Source: Acidobacteriaceae bacterium (lineage in GTDB: Bacteria > Acidobacteriota > Terriglobia > Terriglobales > SbA1). Taken from it: a stretch of 14,151 bases of DNA. Every line of letters begins with the position of its first letter. Position 1 is the stretch's first letter. The position numbers and the translations under genes were made by a program. The notes beneath the pieces were generated by a model. It saw nothing but the letters and a program-made list of their open reading frames with translations, made no database searches and was not told where the DNA came from. The stretch spans positions 9,193 through 23,343 of the forward strand of contig PMHI01000532.1 of the NCBI GenBank assembly GCA_003156615.1. The letters run 5' to 3'. Positions 7,674 through 14,151 of the stretch are shown here, piece by piece.

Positions 7674-8839
7674 TGAGGGAAATTAACCAACGACAACTTT
7701 GGTGGTTACCGTGCTTCAGAAAAATTCTGATTGGCATCTTGATGACGTGCGTCTCTGTCTGGGCCCAATCGGATAGCGAGCAGAGCACAATGCTATCCAG
7801 CCTTGCCTCACCTCACCCGTATGTCCAGAAGCGGGCTTCGAGCTATGACCGCACCGGCGGCAACCACGATTTTTACAAAATTGCTGCCGGGGACACGATC
7901 CCATTACTCGATGACTCCGGCCCCGGAATCATTACCCACATCTGGATCACCATCGCTTCGCCCGAGCAGTATCACTTAAAAAAGCTGGTTCTACGCATGT
8001 ATTGGGACGGCGAGACCTCGCCGAGCGTGGAAGTGCCAATCGGAGACTTCTTCGGTCTCGGGCTGGGCGACTACTTCCAATTTGAATCCATCCCCCTGTC
8101 TGTGGCCCCGGATAAGGCCTTGAACTCGTTTTTCCCGATGCCTTTTCGGAAGCGAGCCCGAATCACGGTCACCAATGAAGGGAGCGAAGCGGTCGATGCG
8201 TTCTATTTCAACATCGACTATCAGGCCTGGCACAAGGACCTTGCGGCCGATACCATGTATTTTCATGCACAGTACCGCCAGTCAACCCCGGCTAAAGGGT
8301 GGACTCATCAGTGGGAATCAAACGACGCGCCTGCCGTAATCGCGAAGAAAAATCTTGACGGGGAAAACAATTACGTTTGGATGGAAGCCACCGGCCCGGG
8401 ACACTTCGTAGGCGTGACCATGTCAATTCTTCAGAATCAGGACGGCTGGTGGGGTGAAGGCGACGACATGTTCTTTGTCGACGGAGAAAAGCATCCCTCC
8501 ATCAACGGCACCGGATCAGAAGACTACTTTCTCGGCGCTTGGGATTTTGGCGACCATCCGTTCTCTTATGCACTATACGGGGCACCGGTGAAGGGCACCG
8601 AACTTGCGGGTAGCCGCTCTTCCGTGTATCGGTTTCACCTGGATTCGCCGATCCCTTTCACCACATCTCTCAGAGCAACGATCGAGCACGGCCACGCCAA
8701 TCATCGTTCCGATAATTTGTTTTCCGTGGCCTATTGGTACCAGAAGGAACCGCATGCCGCCTTTCCCGCCCTGCCCCCGGTCGCGCAACGCCTACCCCGA
8801 ATCTATCCGGTGGGAGGTCCGGGGAATGCTGCGCAGTAA
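7673..8839 (+). CDS. Exported GH172 (DUF2961) furanosidase-family enzyme
   Basis: This 388-residue protein matches the DUF2961 family, now GH172. Characterised members are retaining alpha-D-fructofuranosidase / difructose-dianhydride I synthase-hydrolase enzymes and exo-alpha-D-arabinofuranosidases that act on mycobacterial D-arabinan. A hydrophobic segment at about 18-31 ending VWA is a Sec signal peptide. Landmarks are SSYDRTGGNHDF (56-67), the early motif GPGIITHIW (83-91), PIGDFFGLG (122-130), WWGEGDDMFFVDGE (259-272) and NGTGSEDYF (278-286). Glu262 and Glu283 lie 21 residues apart, the same spacing as the catalytic pair recalled for the Bifidobacterium dentium enzyme (Glu270/Glu291), so they are the likely catalytic residues. 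The gene follows the GH13 gene by 12 bases, and its stop is overlapped by 14 bases by the start of the next, decayed frame. Members usually form trimers or hexamers. Sugar specificity is not readable from sequence. Confidence 0.92.
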   Translation: MREINQRQLWWLPCFRKILIGILMTCVSVWAQSDSEQSTMLSSLASPHPYVQKRASSYDRTGGNHDFYKIAAGDTIPLLDDSGPGIITHIWITIASPEQYHLKKLVLRMYWDGETSPSVEVPIGDFFGLGLGDYFQFESIPLSVAPDKALNSFFPMPFRKRARITVTNEGSEAVDAFYFNIDYQAWHKDLAADTMYFHAQYRQSTPAKGWTHQWESNDAPAVIAKKNLDGENNYVWMEATGPGHFVGVTMSILQNQDGWWGEGDDMFFVDGEKHPSINGTGSEDYFLGAWDFGDHPFSYALYGAPVKGTELAGSRSSVYRFHLDSPIPFTTSLRATIEHGHANHRSDNLFSVAYWYQKEPHAAFPALPPVAQRLPRIYPVGGPGNAAQ

Positions 8840-9291
8840 CCATTTCCGCATGCAGTTGCTACTCAGTTGCATTTTCTTGTTGCCGACTGCGTCCTCGGTG
8901 GCGGGCACGAAAGACAATGCCAGCACACCCAAGTTTGACAGCATCCGGGTTGACGCTCTCGACGCCGACGCGTGGAACGGCGTGGTCTTCGCGGCGCGGG
9001 CATTCGGGCAGCCCTCCGACTTTGCCTTCCGATTCGGATCGTTCAGCCAGACCTTCATCGATGGACCGGCGATCTTCGATGCTGTTCGGGAAGTCGGGCC
9101 TCATGCTCCGGATGGGTCGTACCGTCGCATGTCGTGGGCGGGTTCCCCCGCGCGATGCGCTGATCACGCTCGAATGGTTGCGGATTGATGAGACGACGGT
9201 GGTGGGAACGATCACCGCCGACTCTGATTTCCAAATCGTTCTCGAAACTTATATTCCCCTGGCAGGAACTTCCTGGGGTCGGTGGAACTGA
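8826..9291 (+). pseudogene. Frameshifted and truncated remnant of a secreted (possibly GH63/MGH-like) protein
   Basis: An ATG at 8826 overlaps the end of the GH172 gene and has a strong Shine-Dalgarno, GGAGG at 8813-8817, eight bases upstream. The frame begins with a signal peptide (LLLSCIFLLPTASSVAG) and reads FDSIRVDALDADAWN, then FGQPSDFAFRFGSFS and DGSYRRMSWAG, but stops at 9188. From about 9141 the protein-like sequence continues in another frame (VPPRDALITLEWLRIDE to FQIVLETYIPL) until a stop at 9291. Fragments in the third frame, TDQLILF and, after a stop, RSGQIVGLF (9287-9337), may be further remains. The first shift corresponds to a gain of one base or loss of two near GCGGGTTCCC. 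The pattern suggests the N-terminus of a large secreted protein, perhaps an (alpha/alpha)6 hydrolase, that decayed after losing its main part. A sequencing error could explain one shift but not the missing body. Family assignment is weak; the frameshift is seen directly. Confidence 0.65.
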
Positions 9292-9412
9292 CCAGCTGAT
9301 CTTATTTTGACGCTCGGGTCAAATTGTCGGACTGTTCAGCCCGGGCCACGAGACTTGTTCCCAAACCTAAGCAGTCCTCCAAAAGGTCGGCGAGACCGCA
9401 CCGCCGTCACGC
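9292..9412. other. Intergenic stretch between converging genes, with a weak hairpin
   Basis: The remnant and the receptor gene converge here. TTTGAC at 9306-9311 and GTCAAA at 9318-9323 can form a six-base stem with a six-base loop, readable from either strand, but without a proper T-run. GGTC and GACC near 9392-9404 form a weaker stem, followed by TTTT on the minus strand. Either could aid termination; neither is a convincing intrinsic terminator. Confidence 0.3.
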
Positions 9413-12400
9413 CTAGAAGCTGATTTTTACCGCCAACTGGCCTTGCCGATTGCCGACGGCCAGATACGTTATCTGCCCGAAGCTGGGATCGCCGGCGTTG
9501 GTGTCAGGCGTGCCGAAGACGGGATGATTAAAGGCGTTTTGGGCTTCCAGGCGCAACTCCAACCGTATTCCTTCATGCACGTTCGACAGCAGGAACTGTT
9601 TGGTGAGTGACAAGTCGCTGGTGAATGCCCGTGGTGTACGGATGTCCGCCGTGGTCCGCGGAGCGTTGCCGAGGGTAAACGGGGCGGGACACTGCACTTC
9701 GGCGGGGACGGCACAATTCCCAGTATTCTGACCGTTGACAAAAAATTGGTTGACCCAGTCGACGTCTTTGCCGTAGTTGCGCCTGGGCATGCCGACGAAA
9801 TTGGGGCGCTGAGGACCGTAGGTCGGCAGCGGCGTTCCCCCATTCAAAGTAAAGAATTGCAGCGGCCAGCCGGAGCGAATCTGCCAGATGCCACTGGTCT
9901 TCCACCCGCCGATGATGTAGTCCACCAATCGTGGCATGTCAGTCCAAAAAGCTTTGCCACGGCCGATGGGCAGGTCATAGCTGTAGCTGAATTTCAGCAT
10001 GGCCGGTATGTCGAATGTCGACAGACTCCTTTCCGACCGAGGGTTGTTAGGATCCTGCAGGGCCCAGCCCGCCTCGGGGCCGTAGTTCCCCAACCAGGCC
10101 ACATTGGTGTCGTACGTCGAGGAATCGTCGATTGATTTCGACCAGGTGTAGCTGGCTAGAAGCTCCAGGCCGTTGCTGTAGCGCTTGTTTGCGGTGAGCT
10201 GCAACCCATGATACGTGGAGTTCGCGATGGGTGGCTCGTCCGTCGTAACGCCAGAGGGAAACTGGGGGTAGGGCAACCGCAGTTGAAACTCTTGGATCTG
10301 CTGGCTCGAAAGCACGCTGTTTGGATCGGAGATCGGTCCGCCGTTTTGCGAGGAGAATGGGTTGTTCACATAGGTCAACAGATTGTTAAGCTGGCCAGGG
10401 TTGTTCTCGATTTGAGGCCCGAGGAAGTCGCGATTGTTGTCGCCGGCGAAGTAGAGGTGGGTTCCTTTCTTTCCGATGTAGTCCGCACTAAAAACGACGT
10501 TCCACGGCAATTGGCGCTCGACGCCAAGAGTCCAGCTCTGCTCATACGGCGTTTCCGCTGCGTCATGGCTGCGGAGCGGGCCAATGGCGCCATAACCCAC
10601 ATCATTCAGCGCTCCTAGAGCACCTCCCGGCGGCTGGATCAGCCCGTTGGGAAATGGATTGTTCATGTGGATCCACGGAGAGTTGCCCTGATTTAGATAG
10701 GTGGTGATCTGGGAGGTATATTGGTTAAAGCCCTGCGAACCATAGCTCAACAGGCCGTTGGCGCCGGAGCGGGTCTGGCTGTAGAAGATGCCATAGCCGC
10801 TCCGCAGCACCATTTTCGGGGCGAACTGGTAGGCGACGCCGAAACGGGGCTGAATGTCGTGCCAGTCCGTAAGCCAGTCCGAGCGCACTTTGGGACTGTT
10901 AAATTGCTCGCCGCCGCGCAGCGAAAGGGTTGTTGGTCCGTAAAACGTGTCGTCGTAGGAAAGCGTGCCGCCGTTCAGCGGGTTGACCAAATTGGGATCG
11001 AACCAGTTCATGCGATTGAAGCGCTCGGTTCTGGGCAGCGAGACGTCATAGCGTAGTCCCAGATTGACGGTTAGTTTGCTGGTCACTTTCCAGTTGTCTT
11101 GAGCAAAGCCGGCGTACTGGTAGTTTTCGCTCGCCGGCCGGAACTGTAACTCGTAGAAACCGCTTTGGAACTGCCCCATGAGGAAGCTGGCCATGGTATC
11201 TCCGCCGGCAATGTTGCCATCGTTGCAAGCGATTCCGAAGTCTGGACCCGGGCACTGTGAACTGCCCGAGCTGGCGAATTGGAAATAGCCTTCTGGCGCA
11301 TTGGTCTGGATGTAATTTTGCTGGTGCAGGCGGGCCTCTAATCCGAACTTCAGTTCATGGGAGCCGTGAACCTTGACCAGGATTGCGGTCGCCTGGCCGG
11401 TGTCCTGCCCCTGCTTATAGTTGCCATACGGGTTGTCCCCTATGTTGGGAAAGCCTGCCGCGAAATAATCGGCGAGAAACATCGGCGGAACCCCATTGAA
11501 ACCGTTCGACTCCAGATAGGACGGGAAACCCAGCGTGCTGAGAGGATTGGCATTCAGGCTAGAGTTGTACGCATAAATCAGCGTGGCGCCTCGCGTGAAT
11601 CCAAAGGTGGTGGTCAGCAGCATCGTGGGACTGATGGTGTAGACCTCGTTGAGGGCGAACAGGTGCGAAGTGCTCGTGTTCGCTCCGCCGGCACAGGGAT
11701 CGGCGAAGTTCTTGAAGCAATTGAAAGGAGTGCTGCTACCCCACTGTTGCGAGTACTTTCCGCTCAGCAGATTCTTCTGGTTAAATCGGTGGTCAATCTT
11801 CAGATCGAACTGTTGGTTGTTGCTGGCGGTTGCGCCCGAGGCGATCCAGTTTATGTACGGACTCGGATTGGGCATGTTGGGGGTCGCTTGAGGGAAGAGG
11901 CCGATCATTTTAGCCGCGACCGGGTCGATTAAATTGCCCCGGACGCCAGGGGTTGGCTCGAACTGGCCCGGAGGACAGGAGTTTCCCGCGGGAAAGCCGG
12001 GGGCAGCAGAATTGCAGCCCGGGCTTATGTATTGGTCAACTCTGTTGTTCGGAATCGGGGTGAGACGCACCGCACCGCCATCATTGGAGTTATAGATGCC
12101 AGAATAAGGGTCGTAAAGCTGGCCAGCGGGATTGTTACAAACTCCGTTCACGAAGATCGCGCCTGGCGCTGGTCCGTTGGGACCATCCCCGCCGCAGAGC
12201 TCTGAGAAATTTCCCGTGCGCTCGGCCACGCTGGGCACGCCCGCAAAGTAGGTAGACATCGAGCTCTGGAGCGTTCCATCCCAGTCGAAAAAGAAAAAGG
12301 TCTTATTCTTCCAGATGGGTCCGCCAAAAGTGCCGCCGAAATCGTGGCGGTGAACCGGGGGAATGGGGATGCCACTCTGATCGTTGAACCAGTTGTTGGC

Positions 12401-13231
12401 GTCGGTGATGGTGTTGCGGACGAAGTCGTAGGCCTCTCCATGAAAGGTGTTCGTGCCCGTGCGCGTGACCATGTTGACGATCGAGGCGCCGGAAAAGCCG
12501 TACTCGGCGCTGAAGTTCGACTGCTGCACCTTGAACTCTTCCACCGCCTCCGGCGAGGGAATGTAGGTGGCATAGGTGATGCCGCCATTAGGCTCGAAGT
12601 TGGTAATAGTGGCTCCATCCATCAGAATGTCGGCGCTGGCCCCGCGGCTGCCGTTGGAGATGAAGTTCGTCCCATTCGTGTCGCCGACGCTGTTCGCGTC
12701 ACTTTGGTCGTTGACGCCCGGCGTCAGGTACATCAGGTCCATCACGTAGCGATCAATCAACGGCAGGTCATTGATGAACCTGCGGTCGACCACCTGGCCG
12801 GTCACCGCATCTTGGGTGTCGATGGTCTGGGCCTGGGCCGTAACTTCAACATTTTGTGCCGCACTCGCAACCTTTAGAGTCAGATTCGCAGTCGGGTTCT
12901 CGCTGACGTTCAATTTAATCTGGGTGCGCACGGTTTTCTCAAACCCTTTCAACTCCGCCGTCACGGAGTACACTCCCGGCGGAATTGAAACAAACAGGTA
13001 CCGGCCTTCGTTGTCCGACTTGGTCGTAAACTTATATCCCTTCTCTTCGTCGAGGAGGGTGACCTTTGCGCCCTGGATGACGGCCGCCGACGGGTCGGTG
13101 AGAATGCCGCTGATCGTCCCAAAGTAGCCTTGTGCGAAGAGTGTGGCCGGCAGCAGGACGAAGACGGCGGTGGTTAGAGTTCGCAATACGCGCTGGCAAT
13201 TTTCCCGAAGCGTTAAAGTGGAAAGACTCAC
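9413..13231 (-). CDS. Oar-like TonB-dependent outer-membrane receptor with carboxypeptidase-regulatory-like domain
   Basis: The chosen start is GTG at 13231, because AAGGGGGC lies just upstream (13236-13243); the frame also extends to a TTG at 13258 without a ribosome site. This gives 1,272 residues. Residues 1-33 are a Sec signal peptide ending LFA. Residues about 36-121 form a CarboxypepD_reg-like beta-sandwich (GTISGILTD, GAKVTL, DNEGRYLF, PPGVYSV, GFEK). A plug domain follows at about 130-270, with SNGSRGASADILMDGA and GASIVNMVTRTGTN. The rest is a long outer-membrane barrel with many aromatic strands and the terminal LAVKISF, ending in Phe as outer-membrane barrels usually do. Such receptors are abundant in Acidobacteriota and resemble Myxococcus Oar; their substrates are mostly unknown. 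No SusD partner or TonB box was seen. Its position beside five exported hydrolases suggests uptake of an oligosaccharide, but it is convergent with that operon and may be independent. Confidence 0.93.
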   Translation of the reverse strand: MSLSTLTLRENCQRVLRTLTTAVFVLLPATLFAQGYFGTISGILTDPSAAVIQGAKVTLLDEEKGYKFTTKSDNEGRYLFVSIPPGVYSVTAELKGFEKTVRTQIKLNVSENPTANLTLKVASAAQNVEVTAQAQTIDTQDAVTGQVVDRRFINDLPLIDRYVMDLMYLTPGVNDQSDANSVGDTNGTNFISNGSRGASADILMDGATITNFEPNGGITYATYIPSPEAVEEFKVQQSNFSAEYGFSGASIVNMVTRTGTNTFHGEAYDFVRNTITDANNWFNDQSGIPIPPVHRHDFGGTFGGPIWKNKTFFFFDWDGTLQSSMSTYFAGVPSVAERTGNFSELCGGDGPNGPAPGAIFVNGVCNNPAGQLYDPYSGIYNSNDGGAVRLTPIPNNRVDQYISPGCNSAAPGFPAGNSCPPGQFEPTPGVRGNLIDPVAAKMIGLFPQATPNMPNPSPYINWIASGATASNNQQFDLKIDHRFNQKNLLSGKYSQQWGSSTPFNCFKNFADPCAGGANTSTSHLFALNEVYTISPTMLLTTTFGFTRGATLIYAYNSSLNANPLSTLGFPSYLESNGFNGVPPMFLADYFAAGFPNIGDNPYGNYKQGQDTGQATAILVKVHGSHELKFGLEARLHQQNYIQTNAPEGYFQFASSGSSQCPGPDFGIACNDGNIAGGDTMASFLMGQFQSGFYELQFRPASENYQYAGFAQDNWKVTSKLTVNLGLRYDVSLPRTERFNRMNWFDPNLVNPLNGGTLSYDDTFYGPTTLSLRGGEQFNSPKVRSDWLTDWHDIQPRFGVAYQFAPKMVLRSGYGIFYSQTRSGANGLLSYGSQGFNQYTSQITTYLNQGNSPWIHMNNPFPNGLIQPPGGALGALNDVGYGAIGPLRSHDAAETPYEQSWTLGVERQLPWNVVFSADYIGKKGTHLYFAGDNNRDFLGPQIENNPGQLNNLLTYVNNPFSSQNGGPISDPNSVLSSQQIQEFQLRLPYPQFPSGVTTDEPPIANSTYHGLQLTANKRYSNGLELLASYTWSKSIDDSSTYDTNVAWLGNYGPEAGWALQDPNNPRSERSLSTFDIPAMLKFSYSYDLPIGRGKAFWTDMPRLVDYIIGGWKTSGIWQIRSGWPLQFFTLNGGTPLPTYGPQRPNFVGMPRRNYGKDVDWVNQFFVNGQNTGNCAVPAEVQCPAPFTLGNAPRTTADIRTPRAFTSDLSLTKQFLLSNVHEGIRLELRLEAQNAFNHPVFGTPDTNAGDPSFGQITYLAVGNRQGQLAVKISF

Positions 13232-13243
13232 GTTGCCCCCTTT
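13229..13243 (-). promoter_or_regulatory. Ribosome binding site deciding the GTG start of the receptor
   Basis: On the minus strand AAAAAGGGGGC ends four to five bases before GTG at 13231. The in-frame TTG 27 bases upstream lies before this element, so GTG is preferred. Confidence 0.6.
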
Positions 13244-13705
13244 TTGCCGATAAAACAAACCAGCTCTGTACTCTCGATCTTGTCAGATTCCGTCCAACGA
13301 AACCTCTCTCTCACAGCACAATGCTCGTTCCGGCGATGTGAATCCGGCAAGAGCGGACTGGTTCCTTATTAAAACGATTCATTATGCACTTCCGGAGCAA
13401 CTATGCAAAGGGCTTTTTAGCTTAACCGGGCGGAATCAGGCCAGCACCGAAGGCCAGCCTGGCTATCCAGGGCGGAAGCGATGGAGCAATCTCCTGCCGA
13501 GGTTGCTTCCCTCCACTGACCCGGTAGGTGGTAGGAACCGCCGAGCTTGCGTGCCTGTGCAGGTTGGGCCAGAAAGCGATCCGGAGGAAATCGGGCGGGG
13601 TCCACAAGAAGAGGTTGAGAAGCTGGAGCAGGTCCGCGGGCGAGTTGGCGGAAACCTTTGTGCTAGTGTCGTGTTGAACCTACTGAAGATAAAGGCGTGC
13701 CCGCC
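13232..13705. other. Divergent intergenic region between the receptor and the DUF1800 gene
   Basis: This stretch of about 470 bases has no credible gene. The open frame 13338-13721 (plus, 127 codons) has no domain pattern, no ribosome site and overlaps the DUF1800 start, so it was not called. The region should hold the receptor's minus-strand promoter and probably that of the DUF1800 gene. One small inverted repeat, GCCAG-C-CTGGC, lies at 13453-13463. Nothing else with structure was seen. Confidence 0.5.
13381..13408 (-). promoter_or_regulatory. Candidate sigma-70-like promoter for the receptor gene
   Basis: On the minus strand TTGCAT (13408-13403) and CATAAT (13386-13381) are separated by 16 bases, close to a -35/-10 arrangement. 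They lie about 150 bases before the GTG start. The match is partial and chance is possible. Confidence 0.3.
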
Positions 13706-14151
13706 ATGGGTGCCAGACTGACGAAAGCCATGCACAGTTGCTGCTTCGCGATAATGCTCTTGGTTGCGAATTCCGTGCTTGCCGCGCAAGCGACACATTC
13801 GCCGACCGCCGCAATGTCCGCTCCCAACTCCAATCACTCCCATCCGCCCGCCCAATGGACCGAGGAGCAGCGCGCCCTTCATGCGCTAAACCGCTTGACC
13901 TTCGGGCCGCGGCCCGGCGATCTGCAGAAGGTCATGGACATGGACGTCAACGACTGGATCGAGCAACAACTCCATCCGGAGGAGATCAGCGACAGCGTTC
14001 TCGATGGAAAGCTTGGCGCGTTTCGTACTTTGCGCATGTCAACGCGCGACCTGGTGCAGACCTTCCCCAACAACAATCTGGTCAAGTCCGCCGCCGAGGG
14101 TAAGATTCCTCTGCCCACAGATCCGCTGAAGCGGTCGATTTACGAAGTGCA
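13706..14151 (+). CDS. DUF1800 family exported protein, N-terminal part
   Basis: The frame is open from ATG 13706 to the window edge (148 complete codons). A signal peptide of about 27 residues is present (HSCCFAIMLLVANSVLAA). A second in-frame ATG at 13730 would give a shorter leader; AAGG at 13691-13694 is a weak ribosome site for the first. After a Ser/Pro/His-rich linker comes ALHALNRLTFGPRPGDL (about 57-73), the typical opening of DUF1800 proteins, then MDVNDWIEQQLHPE (78-91) and TLRMSTRDL (108-116), also characteristic. DUF1800 proteins are secreted, of unknown function, and are usually next to DUF1501 genes, which might lie just beyond the window. The protein is normally about 500-700 residues, so most is missing here. 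No link to the hydrolases can be shown. Confidence 0.88.
   Translation, partial: MGARLTKAMHSCCFAIMLLVANSVLAAQATHSPTAAMSAPNSNHSHPPAQWTEEQRALHALNRLTFGPRPGDLQKVMDMDVNDWIEQQLHPEEISDSVLDGKLGAFRTLRMSTRDLVQTFPNNNLVKSAAEGKIPLPTDPLKRSIYEV

Noticed and set aside
9306..9323. Hairpin as an intrinsic terminator
   Set aside because: The stem is six A/T-rich pairs without a U-tract on either strand, too weak to call as a terminator.
11357..11932. Plus-strand open frame of 191 codons inside the receptor gene
   Set aside because: It is a shadow of the GC-rich receptor coding strand; the minus frame is clearly a TonB-dependent barrel.
13232..13258. Upstream TTG start for the receptor
   Set aside because: It would place the ribosome-site-like AAGGGGGC inside the coding region and add residues before a good signal peptide. 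GTG at 13231 fits better.
13338..13721. Plus-strand open frame of 127 codons in the receptor/DUF1800 gap
   Set aside because: No ribosome site, no recognisable domain, and it runs into the DUF1800 start in a different frame.
1..14151. CRISPR array, tRNA, rRNA, insertion sequence, attachment site or defence system
   Set aside because: No regularly spaced repeats, cloverleaf-like sequence, transposase or integrase motifs, or terminal inverted repeats were seen on either strand.

Overview
The window looks like a piece of an Acidobacteriota chromosome, most likely class Terriglobia. This is inferred from three things: an Oar-like TonB-dependent receptor of about 1,270 residues with a carboxypeptidase-regulatory-like N-terminus, a DUF1800 protein beside it, and a dense set of exported glycoside hydrolases. 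No rRNA, tRNA, insertion sequence or CRISPR array was seen, so the taxonomy rests on protein style only.

Layout. Positions 1-3153 (minus strand) hold two exported clan GH-A type glycosidases, transcribed right to left. The first is a Tat-exported GH51 alpha-L-arabinofuranosidase. Ten bases behind it is a GH39-like enzyme whose C-terminus runs off the window start. A short AT-rich intergenic stretch (3154-3307) with nested palindromes separates them from a plus-strand operon. That operon (3308 to about 9291) encodes an exported (alpha/alpha)6-barrel hydrolase of GH63/GH133 type, an exported GH13 alpha-glucosidase-like enzyme, an exported GH172 (DUF2961) enzyme, and a frameshifted, truncated remnant of a fourth secreted protein whose start overlaps the GH172 stop. 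Positions 9413-13231 (minus) encode the Oar-like TonB-dependent receptor, starting at a GTG behind a strong Shine-Dalgarno. A gap of about 470 bases with no credible gene follows, and the start of a plus-strand DUF1800 protein runs off the right edge.

How the genes may work together. All five hydrolases carry export signals, and two of them belong to furanosidase families (GH51, GH172). With the receptor this forms a polysaccharide-utilisation-like locus without SusC/SusD. The hydrolases would trim a glycan or oligosaccharide containing arabinofuranose or fructofuranose together with alpha-glucose or xylose, and the receptor may take up a product. The substrate cannot be fixed from sequence, and no regulator or inner-membrane transporter is visible here.

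No wholly new type of system was found. The points most worth checking are the GH51/GH39-like/GH63-like/GH13/GH172 combination, the decaying fourth cistron, and the palindrome-rich divergent control region.
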